Positions 17,221-24,182 of a DNA stretch of 31,669 bases are shown here, piece by piece. The stretch is taken from positions 1 to 31,669 of the forward strand of contig DAOWLV010000001.1 in assembly GCA_030643455.1 (NCBI GenBank), read 5' to 3'. This stretch comes from Candidatus Krumholzibacteriia bacterium. GTDB taxonomy: Bacteria > Krumholzibacteriota > Krumholzibacteriia > LZORAL124-64-63. The notes below the pieces were generated by a model, which was not told the origin of the DNA, did no database searches, and worked only from the letters and a program-made list of their open reading frames with translations. The translations under genes were made by a program, and so were the position numbers. Numbering within the stretch: position 1 is the first letter of the stretch; each line of letters begins with the position of its first letter.

Positions 17221-18582
17221 TTGAAAACGGTCCTGATCATTGACGATGAAATCGCCATCAGGGAAACCCTCGAGCAGATTCTTTCCTATGAGGGCTATGA
17301 GGTCAAAAAAGCCGGGTCCGGGCCAGATGGGTTGGCCGTGGTGGCGTCCTCGGCTCCGGACATCATCCTTTTGGATATCAAGATGCCCGGCATGGACGGA
17401 TTCGAGGTTCTCGAGCGTCTGGCAGCCGATGGCCATCATATCCCCGTGATCGTCATTTCCGGTCACGGCAATATCGAAACGGCCGTCGAGGCCGTGCGCA
17501 AGGGTGCCTACGACTTTCTGGAAAAACCCCTGGACAGGTCACGCCTGCTGGTGACTCTGACCAATTGCCTGGACCATCAGGAGGTGCTGTCGGACCGGCG
17601 GATTCTCCAGAAACAGACGTGGGCGTCCCATCCCCTGGTGGGGGCCAGCCGGGGCATGCAGGAAGTCAAGGCCTTCATCGGCAAGGTCGCCCCCAGCGAG
17701 GCCACTGTCCTGATCACCGGGGAGAACGGCACGGGAAAGGAACTGGTGGTCCGCGCGATCCACCAGTCCAGCTCCCGTCGTGATCGTCCCCTGGTGGAGG
17801 TCAATTGTGCCGCCATTCCCCGCGATCTGGTGGAAAGCGAACTGTTCGGGCATGAAAAAGGGAGTTTCACGGGCGCCGACAAGCAGAGGATCGGGAAATT
17901 CGAACTGGCAGACGGAGGCATCCTGTTCCTGGACGAGATCGGCGACATGAACGAAGAGGCCCAGGCCAAGGTCCTCAAGGCGGTGGAGGAGAACAGGTTC
18001 CAGCGGGTCGGGGGAGGGGATACCAAGGTGGTGGATGTCCGTATCGTGGCGGCCACCAACCGTGATCTGTCCTCCCCGGATTCCGGTTTTCGTCAGGATC
18101 TCTTCTTCCGCCTGAATGTCCTCTCCATTCATCTTCCTCCCCTGCGGGAAAGGGAAGAGGATATTGACCTGTTGCTGGACTGGTTCATGGCTGATCTGGC
18201 CTCCCATTTGAAAACCAAACCCCGTCGTTTTGATTCCGACACACTGGCGATCCTGCGGGAATACTCCTGGCCGGGAAATGTCCGGGAATTACGTAACCTG
18301 GTGGAAAGACTGTTGATCCTGGCCCCGAATGAGGTCATCAGGCCTGCCGATTTGCCAGTGCTGCCGGGTGCTGCCCAGGAAGCGGCCCGCCAGTCGTTCT
18401 TCTTCGACTGCACCGACTTCCAGACCTTCAAATCCGAAAGTGAGGGGGCTTTTCTTCAACACAAGTTGAAGGAAAACCTGTACAATGTAAGCAAGACGTC
18501 CGAGGCGCTGGGAATGCAACGAAGCAACCTCTACAAGAAGATCACGAAGTACGGCCTGCGCACCCAGCCCGAATCGGTTTGA
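17221..18582 (+). CDS. sigma54-dependent response regulator (NtrC/NtrX type)
   Basis: A 453-residue activator. The receiver domain (1-120) has the acidic pocket D8/D9, phosphoacceptor D52 (LLDIKMPG) and K102 (EKPL). The AAA+ domain has Walker A GENGTGKE (167-174), the sigma54-contacting loop GSFTGA (214-219), Walker B ILFLDEI and the arginine-finger region FFRLNV. The C-terminal Fis-type helix-turn-helix covers about 425-450 (TSEALGMQRSNLYKKI). Overall it resembles NtrX. The start is TTG with GGGAAGA just upstream. No histidine kinase gene is in the window, so its partner is elsewhere. It lies beside the small peptide gene and a second sigma54 activator. Confidence 0.93.
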   Translation: MKTVLIIDDEIAIRETLEQILSYEGYEVKKAGSGPDGLAVVASSAPDIILLDIKMPGMDGFEVLERLAADGHHIPVIVISGHGNIETAVEAVRKGAYDFLEKPLDRSRLLVTLTNCLDHQEVLSDRRILQKQTWASHPLVGASRGMQEVKAFIGKVAPSEATVLITGENGTGKELVVRAIHQSSSRRDRPLVEVNCAAIPRDLVESELFGHEKGSFTGADKQRIGKFELADGGILFLDEIGDMNEEAQAKVLKAVEENRFQRVGGGDTKVVDVRIVAATNRDLSSPDSGFRQDLFFRLNVLSIHLPPLREREEDIDLLLDWFMADLASHLKTKPRRFDSDTLAILREYSWPGNVRELRNLVERLLILAPNEVIRPADLPVLPGAAQEAARQSFFFDCTDFQTFKSESEGAFLQHKLKENLYNVSKTSEALGMQRSNLYKKITKYGLRTQPESV

Positions 18583-18605
18583 AATCGGGATGAATTCGAA
18601 ATGGG

Positions 18606-18634
18606 TTGACGTCTGAGCCCTGGATCCGTAAATA
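18606..18634 (+). promoter_or_regulatory. candidate sigma70 promoter upstream of the small secreted peptide gene
   Basis: TTGACG, 17-base spacer, TAAATA, starting 24 bases after the response-regulator stop and about 100 bases before the peptide ATG. The -35 is strong and the -10 mediocre. A weaker -24/-12-like match (AGG-N10-GC, ending TTGC) at 18638-18652 lies right after it. Confidence 0.4.
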
Positions 18635-18658
18635 AAGAGGATAGGTAGTTGCGCTCGC

Positions 18659-18683
18659 GGCTCCTGCGGCATGTTCGGGAGCC
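18659..18683 (+). other. leader hairpin in 5' UTR of the small peptide gene
   Basis: GGCTCCT pairs with GGGAGCC (6 Watson-Crick pairs plus one GU) around an 11-base loop. There is no T-run after it, so it is not an obvious terminator. It lies between the candidate promoter and the ribosome site. Confidence 0.4.
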
Positions 18684-18731
18684 AGGCGGGTATCATTCGT
18701 TAGACGGGGTGTTGTGTTGAAGGAGAAGAAC

Positions 18732-19043
18732 ATGAAAAAGAATCTTTTGGTTCTGGTTCTTCTGGTGACGTGGTCGCTATTGTCCATTTCCTCGCTTTCG
18801 TCCGCGGCTATTGCGGGCGAAGATCTGGATTTACCCGAGTGGTCTTCCCCCAATGGTCCCATCGTTGAGGTCAATGGGGCCGGCGATGACGATTCCGGGG
18901 GTGATCCTGGAGACGCCGGAGACGGTTACGGGGTTACTGATCAGGGCCTTGGTGGGAACCAGGGCGGATGCGATGGTGCGGACGATTCGACCCTTGATGA
19001 GTTTATGCTCATCCTGATGTCATTGGTCCAGCTGGCTCTTTAG
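18732..19043 (+). CDS. small exported Gly/Asp-rich protein of unknown function
   Basis: Encodes 103 residues. AGGAG lies 6 bases before the ATG, a strong ribosome site. The N-terminus is a classic signal peptide: MKKN, a long Leu/Val core, and an SSAAIAG cleavage region near residue 28-30. The mature part is about 70 residues. It begins acidic (EDLDLPEW), becomes Gly/Asp-rich (GAGDDDSGGDPGDAGDG), contains one cysteine, and ends with a hydrophobic tail, DEFMLILMSLVQLAL. No family is recognised. It is flanked by a sigma54 response regulator and, 79 bases downstream, a TPR-GAF-sigma54 regulator, with hairpins on both sides. A secreted signal, a precursor peptide or a small envelope protein are all possible. 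It looks genuinely coding, not a shadow frame. Confidence 0.75.
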   Translation: MKKNLLVLVLLVTWSLLSISSLSSAAIAGEDLDLPEWSSPNGPIVEVNGAGDDDSGGDPGDAGDGYGVTDQGLGGNQGGCDGADDSTLDEFMLILMSLVQLAL

Positions 19044-19066
19044 GGTTGCCCATGGTGGGCGGCCCT
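19042..19066 (+). other. hairpin abutting the small-peptide stop codon
   Basis: An 11-pair stem (nine Watson-Crick, two GU) with a 3-base TGG loop begins at the stop codon: AGGGTTGCCCA / TGGGCGGCCCT. No T-run follows, so read-through into the next gene is expected. It could stabilise the upstream message or attenuate transcription. Confidence 0.5.
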
Positions 19067-19122
19067 GAAGCCGGGACAAATAATTTGCTGTCACCGGTCC
19101 ACTTCCTCGCCGAGGGATACGG

Positions 19123-22100
19123 TTGATGAGAGATTTTTTCAAAGATCAACGTCGATCCAATCCGGACAGGCCCGAAATGTCTGGTCCCCGGGACCAACGG
19201 TCTCGCCCCATGGACGGGGCCGAATGGGCGCGCCTGGAGGAAATCGGCGATCTCCACTTCCACGCGTCTTCCTATTCCACCGCCCTGGATTACTACCGTC
19301 AGGTTATCGACGACAACATTCTGTCTCTCATGGATCGTGATCAAGCTGTTCGCGTCCTTCGCAAGGCGGTTGATTCCAACATCCTGCTTGGCAATCTCGA
19401 CCAGGCCGATGTCTTGCTGGACCGGACCGATGATCTTATCGCCCGTACTTCCACAGTTTCCGATCCGGGCGAAATCGCCGTCAACCGGGCCATCTTCCAG
19501 ACCCGCCGATCCACCGTGCTGCGTGAAAGGGGCCGTCTCCACGACGCTCTGAACCTGGCTAAGCGGGCGTTTTCGGTCCTGGCCCTGACGGATGAACATA
19601 CTGACGTCGCGATCCTCCAGGTGGGCATGGGTATCTGTTACCTGCGGCTCGGCCGACTGGAAAAAGCCGAGGAGTTCTTCAACGACGGGCTATCCACCTT
19701 CCGGCGCATCGGACATGACCTGGGTGTGGCCAACCTGTTGAACAACCTGGCTCTGCTTCAGAAGATCCGGTGCCGATGGGACCGTGCCATCTCCCTGATG
19801 GACAAGGCGGTCGAACTGGCCCACGGAATCGGCGCCAGCCATCTGCTGCCGGGGTTCTACCTCAACCAGGGCATCATCCTGCAGAAGATCGACCGGCTGG
19901 GGGAATCCCGTTCCAAGCTCGAAAAGGGCCTGCGATTGGCCGTCAGTCTCGGGGATCGGATGAGGCAGACCCGTTTGTACCTGGCCATGGGGCGTCTGGA
20001 AATCCTTTCCGGCCGACTGGCACGTGCCGAGGAATTGATTCTCGAGGGCAAGGCTCTTGCCGACCAGAACCGCTTCCTGCGGGAATCCACCATCGCCGAT
20101 GAATACCTGGGGGACATCCTGTTGGCCCGGGGTGAGCATGAAAAGGCCCGTTTCAACTACCAGCTGGGTCTGGAGAAATCCCGCACCATCGCCGCCGGCA
20201 ACGATCTCGAGGGTGAATTGCAGCGGCGCATGGGCGAGGCGCATCTGGCCGCGGGCCGGCTTGAAAAAGCCGTGGCCGTCAGCCAGGTTGCACTGGCGGT
20301 CTGCGAGAAATGCGGCGAGAACTACGAACTGGGCTTCTGTCACGCCATACTGGGCAAGGCCTATTCCGGTCAGTCTGATCTCAAACAGGCGGATCATCAT
20401 TTCAGGCAGGCCATTGCCACCTTCAGCGAACAGAAGCTGACACACCACTGGTGCCGCACCATCCTCGAGTTCGCCGATCACCGGCTGGAAAACGCCGGCG
20501 AACCCGAACTTCTCCTGTTGCGTCGTTATCTCATGACCGCCCAGGAAAACGGTGCGTCATCGGTCAGTGACCGGATGTTGTGCGATATCCTGGAGCGGTT
20601 GGCGGAAGTCCAGATCCGTTTGGGCCAGTTCGACGATGCCCTTCTGACCGTTTTCGAGCTGGAAAGGCATGCCACAGGCTTCGAGGATTCTGGGTTGGCC
20701 ACGAGAGTGGTCGAATTGCGGGACCGGATCGAAGGAGGGCTGCTGGGCGGAGTACAAAACACCGAAAGCCACCTGCAGGCCATTTCCTGTCTGCCCGGCC
20801 TGTTTGCCAAGGGAGACGCTTCGGTTCCCCGTAATCTGGGGTCAGTCCTTAACGCGGGGATGGAGCGTGTTCAAGCCGACTCGGGATTCATCGCCATGGT
20901 CGATGACACCTGCGAAGGGGACGGTCTGCGGATCACCGCCCGCCATGGTCTGACCGAAAACCTGGGCCAACAGTTGACCCACTGGTTCGACGGGGAATTG
21001 GCCGAAGGTCGCCGGTCGGGCACCTCCTTGTTCTCCAAGCTCGACGACGGCGATTCGCTGCTCGTGGCGGTTCCGGCCCTGGCGTCGGTTGCCTCCAGTT
21101 GCGTCTTCATGCCCATCGCCCTGCACGGTCGCCAGTTCGGATTGCTTTTTCTGGGCAAGTCCTCCAGTGGGAATGCGCCTCCCGGTTTCGACAGGTCCTC
21201 TCTCGATTTCCTGGCCACGTACATGGGCTTTCTCGGGCTTTTCCTTTATGAAAAAGGTCGGGGTGGGTCCCAGACGACCCAGAACGGGATTTTCGAGAAA
21301 ATCGAAAGCTTCGAGAACATCATCACCCAGAATGTGAAGATGCTCGAAATGTTGGGTCTCGCCCGAAAAGTCGCACCCAGTGATCTGACCGTCCTGTTGA
21401 ACGGGGAAACCGGTACGGGCAAAGGGTTGCTGGCCTATTCCATCCACGCCCTGAGCAAGCGGGCGGATCAGAAGTTCCTGACCATCAACTGTGCCGCCAT
21501 CCCCGAATCCCTTCTGGAAAGTGAACTCTTCGGTCACAAACGCGGCAGCTTCACCGGTGCCTACGCCGACAAGCGGGGGTTGTTGGCCGAGGCCGCCGGA
21601 GGCACCGTCTTTTTGGATGAGATAGGGAAGATGCCCCTCAGCATGCAGGGCAAACTCCTTCATTTCCTGGACACCAAGGTCGTGCGTCCCGTGGGATCAA
21701 ACACCGAGGTTCAGGTCGATGTCCGGATCATATGCGCATCGAAGTCCGATCTGAAGCGGATGGCCGCCGAAGGCCAGTTCCTCGAGGATCTCTACTACCG
21801 GCTGCTGGATTTCCCCTTGTTGATTCCGCCTTTGAGGGAACGGGCGGACGACATCGAACTGTTGACCAGCCATTTCATCGAACGATTCAGCCAGGAGATG
21901 GAGGATCCCCAACCGGCCCTGGATCGGGTTTTTCTCGACCTGTTGATCAATCATTCCTGGCCCGGAAACGTCCGGGAACTCGAGAAGGCCCTGCGTCGGG
22001 CCATCGTGCTGGCCCACGGGGATTCCGTCCTGAGGCCCGAACATCTCCCCGAGGATATTTCCGGTGAGATGACGCCAGGGGCCAAAAGCACCGATACGGT

Positions 22101-22254
22101 TTTGCCATTGCGGGAAACCCTGGCGGGAATCGAATGCCGGGAAATAGGCAGGGCACTCAAATTTTCCGGTGGAAACAAATCGCAGGCTTCCCGGATTCTC
22201 AAGATCAGCTATCCCAATCTGCTCAAAAAGATCCGTCACTACGGATTGGGGTAG
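19123..22254 (+). CDS. TPR-GAF-AAA(sigma54)-Fis transcriptional activator
   Basis: A 1043-residue one-component regulator. Residues about 35-560 are a long helical array of TPR-like repeats (for example LQVGMGICYLRLGRLEKAEEFFNDGL). A GAF-like sensor follows (about 590-720), then a sigma54-activator AAA+ domain with Walker A GETGTGKG (near 760), GSFTGA loop (808-813) and Walker B VFLDEI. A Fis-type helix-turn-helix ends the protein (GNKSQASRILKISYPNLLKKI). There is no receiver domain, so input must come through the TPR array (protein or peptide binding) and GAF (small ligand or redox). TTG 19123 or ATG 19126 start; GAGGG lies 6-9 bases upstream. Its location next to a secreted-peptide gene and upstream of two sigma54-type promoters makes it their likely activator. 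Confidence 0.92.
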   Translation: MMRDFFKDQRRSNPDRPEMSGPRDQRSRPMDGAEWARLEEIGDLHFHASSYSTALDYYRQVIDDNILSLMDRDQAVRVLRKAVDSNILLGNLDQADVLLDRTDDLIARTSTVSDPGEIAVNRAIFQTRRSTVLRERGRLHDALNLAKRAFSVLALTDEHTDVAILQVGMGICYLRLGRLEKAEEFFNDGLSTFRRIGHDLGVANLLNNLALLQKIRCRWDRAISLMDKAVELAHGIGASHLLPGFYLNQGIILQKIDRLGESRSKLEKGLRLAVSLGDRMRQTRLYLAMGRLEILSGRLARAEELILEGKALADQNRFLRESTIADEYLGDILLARGEHEKARFNYQLGLEKSRTIAAGNDLEGELQRRMGEAHLAAGRLEKAVAVSQVALAVCEKCGENYELGFCHAILGKAYSGQSDLKQADHHFRQAIATFSEQKLTHHWCRTILEFADHRLENAGEPELLLLRRYLMTAQENGASSVSDRMLCDILERLAEVQIRLGQFDDALLTVFELERHATGFEDSGLATRVVELRDRIEGGLLGGVQNTESHLQAISCLPGLFAKGDASVPRNLGSVLNAGMERVQADSGFIAMVDDTCEGDGLRITARHGLTENLGQQLTHWFDGELAEGRRSGTSLFSKLDDGDSLLVAVPALASVASSCVFMPIALHGRQFGLLFLGKSSSGNAPPGFDRSSLDFLATYMGFLGLFLYEKGRGGSQTTQNGIFEKIESFENIITQNVKMLEMLGLARKVAPSDLTVLLNGETGTGKGLLAYSIHALSKRADQKFLTINCAAIPESLLESELFGHKRGSFTGAYADKRGLLAEAAGGTVFLDEIGKMPLSMQGKLLHFLDTKVVRPVGSNTEVQVDVRIICASKSDLKRMAAEGQFLEDLYYRLLDFPLLIPPLRERADDIELLTSHFIERFSQEMEDPQPALDRVFLDLLINHSWPGNVRELEKALRRAIVLAHGDSVLRPEHLPEDISGEMTPGAKSTDTVLPLRETLAGIECREIGRALKFSGGNKSQASRILKISYPNLLKKIRHYGLG

Positions 22255-22286
22255 GATTCTTCCTGTTAATTTGTGTCATTCCCTCC

Positions 22287-22307
22287 ATGAAGAGTCTTCA
22301 TTTTCTT
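22287..22307 (+). terminator. terminator-like hairpin after the TPR-GAF regulator
   Basis: ATGAAG-AGT-CTTCAT followed by TTTCTT, 33 bases past the stop. The stem is only 6 bp and AT-rich, so it is a weak terminator or alternatively a protein-binding palindrome (15 bases, perfect 7+1+7). Confidence 0.4.
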
Positions 22308-22467
22308 AATAGTCCATGTTCATTGAAATATAGGACTTATGAATTATTGATCCAATGTATAAAAAACATTAACAGAATTCCCTTTCTTCAACTTCTCCCT
22401 GATCCGGTCACGCCGCCTAAGTTGTTTAAAAACAGCGATTTAAAATCTTCCCCCCTTCGTGTGTCTT

Positions 22468-22483
22468 TGGTATGGGCCCTGCA
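22468..22483 (+). promoter_or_regulatory. candidate sigma54 (-24/-12) promoter
   Basis: TGGTATGGGCCCTGCA fits the TGGCACG-N4-TTGCA pattern with GG and GC exactly 10 bases apart and three mismatches among the less conserved positions; it is preceded by TT and followed by AT. Start of transcription is expected near 22494. Downstream is no convincing ORF but a structured segment. Confidence 0.5.
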
Positions 22484-22493
22484 ATACAGAACA

Positions 22494-22810
22494 TGAAGGG
22501 GTGAGTTACAGGGATCCTCTTCATAACATTGAATGGTGAAGTGAAATTCGTGTTTTCGGGAGAGTTGAGGTTCTTTTCCACGATGCTTACCGGCAAAAGG
22601 GAGTTCTCAACAAGAAGGGTCGGCGGAAAGATTGTGAAGAGGTGGGGTCGGATCAATCATTTCTCGTCGACAAGAGAGAACCGGAATCCTTTTCTCCCGA
22701 AACACGAATGACAATTGAGGGCCTGGCCAGCAGGTCCTGGAAAAAGAGCCCTTCCCGATCTTGAAACGGCGAGATTCAAGACTGGGGTGCCATAAGGCAG
22801 GGCTCTTTTT
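22494..22810 (+). ncRNA. candidate sigma54-driven structured non-coding RNA
   Basis: Expected to start about 12 bases after the -12 element and end at the T5 run at 22806-22810. Visible structure: a long-range stem in which 22546-22563 pairs with 22693-22709 (17 pairs, one bulge), extended inward by GGTTCT (22569) with AGAACC (22677). After it comes a 12-bp perfect stem, 22741-22752 with 22799-22810. This encloses a 7-bp hairpin TCTTGAA/TTCAAGA (22759-22781) and a small TGCC-ATAA-GGCA hairpin, forming a three-way junction. No known RNA family is recognised. This is inference from promoter plus structure; no homology evidence is available. Confidence 0.35.
22741..22810. terminator. 12-bp stem-loop with T5, three-way junction, terminator-like in both directions
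   Basis: AAAAAGAGCCCT and AGGGCTCTTTTT are perfect complements 46 bases apart. The stem ends in TTTTT on either strand, so it can stop transcription both ways. The unusually long loop contains two further hairpins, unlike a simple terminator. Confidence 0.6.
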
Positions 22811-22973
22811 AATATCTGTTTCATGTCCTCTCATGACCATGTCGTCCCATTTTGGATAATCTGTCCTTCAAATCACACAAATATGAACCGATTTTGTCAT
22901 GAATTTCACGGACACAATGTTGTGGTTTTGTCATTTAGCGAACGGTAGCAGGAAGACTCCGGGCGATATAAAC

Positions 22974-23007
22974 TGTTTAAAACAAATAAAATGTGATGTT
23001 TTACATT
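22974..23007. promoter_or_regulatory. candidate upstream activator sites (dyads TGTTT-A-AAACA and AATGT-N8-ACATT)
   Basis: Two adjacent dyads lie 60-90 bases upstream of the -24 element at 23065, a normal distance for sigma54 activator sites. Very similar dyads, TGTTT-AA-AAACA (22423-22434) and AATGT-N7-ACATT (22354-22370), occur upstream of the other -24/-12 candidate. Confidence 0.35.
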
Positions 23008-23053
23008 ATTCCCCTCACAATTGTCCTTCAAGGTGAGGTCTCTGCAGGCCTTT

Positions 23054-23086
23054 ACGGTCCCCGTGGCACGGACCGTGCGTCACGGT
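23054..23086. repeat. nested inverted repeats over the sigma54 promoter
   Basis: ACGGTCC (23054-23060) pairs with GGACCGT (23070-23076) around 9 bases. Alternatively GCACGG-A-CCGTGC (23066-23078) pairs with itself and extends outward with a 2-base bulge to CCGTG/CACGG. The two structures share bases and are mutually exclusive. Confidence 0.6.
23064..23079 (+). promoter_or_regulatory. sigma54 (-24/-12) promoter for the lipoprotein operon
   Basis: TGGCACGGACCGTGCG: the -24 half TGGCACG is perfect, GG and GC are 10 bases apart, and the -12 half keeps TGC. Transcription would begin near 23090, leaving a leader of about 35 bases before ATG 23126. The element is embedded in two competing inverted repeats. 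Confidence 0.6.
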
Positions 23087-23125
23087 GGGTGGGAATAAGG
23101 GAAACGATGACCTGGAGGTCGTAAC

Positions 23126-24148
23126 ATGAAGTGGACCATGGGAAATAGCACAGGGAATATCCGGAGCTTCCGGATACGGTCCGCCATGCTTTCGGCGGTC
23201 CTGGTGGTCATGGTAGCTGTCCTGGCTGGTTGCGAGTCCGATGATGATTGCCTCAACTGCGTGGAACTTCCGCCGCCGGTCGTGCCGACGGGCGTCCACA
23301 GCATCAGTGGCGACGACCTGGTCACCGTGAGGTGGTACGACATCTCCTACGTCCCCTACGATGGTTCCTACAATGAAAACGTCGTGAAATACTATATCTA
23401 CAGCCGATTCTATGAAGAGGGTGATCACTCCATCCCCGACCGTGAGTTCTTTTTTATCGGCGAGGTTGCCTGGGACGAGAACTATGATGATTACACCGGG
23501 CTGCACTGGTTTGATGACTACGATGCCGTAAATGGTGATCAGTACGAATACGCCGTCGCGGCCGTCAACGCCGCGGGCGCCGAGAGCGCCCTCAGTTTCG
23601 AGTTCGTCGTCGATGCGCCACTGCCCATGAGTCCCCAAAACATCAATGGAAACTTCATGCCGCTGACCCTGTATGACGGCAACGGTCCCCAGGCCAACAT
23701 GTCCGGTTTCGATTTTGCGGAGGCCGCGGGCAATCAAGGCAATTTGAATGCCGGCCGGGTCGATCCGGCGATCAATTCATATGATATAGAGATAATATTC
23801 GAAGGTGACGTTCCCTACGTGTTGGCCAATCCCTCCAGGGTTGTCCTGCAGGATTTCGGGGTCTTCACCAGCGACCAAGGTCAACTCATCTTCGAGGGTG
23901 TGTCCTGGGCACCGGCCGACGGTTATTCGCAGACCGGGAAAATTGAACTGGTGGCCGGGCACATTTACGTCGTGGAAATCCAGGCGCCCCAGCTGCATTA
24001 CGCTAAATTCGGGGTGACCGGCACCTATACGGATCCGAAGTCGGTGGACATCATCTGGGCCTACCAGACCATTGCTGGACTGCCTGAACTCAAGGCGCCC
24101 GAGGATCTGGAAACCGGTCCGGCCAAGCCCCGGATTGTCAGCTTTTGA
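23126..24148 (+). CDS. acidic exported lipoprotein of unknown function
   Basis: A 340-residue protein. A basic N-terminus and hydrophobic core are followed by a lipobox (VAVLAGC, Cys about 35), so it is lipid-anchored. The following ESDDDCLNC holds two more cysteines. Residues about 50-165 resemble a fibronectin-III-like fold (VTVRWYDISY ... YEYAVAAVNAAGAESALS), rich in Asp, Glu and Tyr. The C-terminal half is beta-rich and unrecognised. The ribosome site GGAGG lies 7 bases before ATG 23126 and can fold into a small hairpin (23107-23122). A sigma54-type promoter precedes it. It is co-transcribed with the next gene 34 bases downstream. Location and acidic character suggest an envelope protein; no activity is visible. 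Confidence 0.8.
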   Translation: MKWTMGNSTGNIRSFRIRSAMLSAVLVVMVAVLAGCESDDDCLNCVELPPPVVPTGVHSISGDDLVTVRWYDISYVPYDGSYNENVVKYYIYSRFYEEGDHSIPDREFFFIGEVAWDENYDDYTGLHWFDDYDAVNGDQYEYAVAAVNAAGAESALSFEFVVDAPLPMSPQNINGNFMPLTLYDGNGPQANMSGFDFAEAAGNQGNLNAGRVDPAINSYDIEIIFEGDVPYVLANPSRVVLQDFGVFTSDQGQLIFEGVSWAPADGYSQTGKIELVAGHIYVVEIQAPQLHYAKFGVTGTYTDPKSVDIIWAYQTIAGLPELKAPEDLETGPAKPRIVSF

Positions 24149-24182
24149 ATTGTATGCGAACTGAGGAAAGGAGCGTGAAACC

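Larger units (their letters stand above)
22255..23125. other. long AT-richer intergenic region with regulatory and RNA structure, no convincing protein gene
   Basis: The 870 bases between the TPR-GAF regulator and the lipoprotein gene are visibly less GC-rich than their surroundings. Frames of 60-77 codons exist (22529-22711, 22607-22840) but lack ribosome sites and recognisable composition. The stretch holds two -24/-12 promoter candidates, several dyads (22287, 22354, 22423, 22913, 22974, 22990), an 18/17-base imperfect inverted repeat (22546-22563 with 22693-22709), and a strong stem-loop with T5 (22741-22810). Confidence 0.7.

Noticed and set aside
22529..22711. 60-codon plus-strand frame in the long intergenic region
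   Set aside because: TTG start without a ribosome site, no recognisable composition, and it spans the long-range inverted repeat, which better explains the sequence.
22607..22840. 77-codon minus-strand frame
   Set aside because: Runs through the stem-loop at 22741-22810; no ribosome site and no protein-like features.
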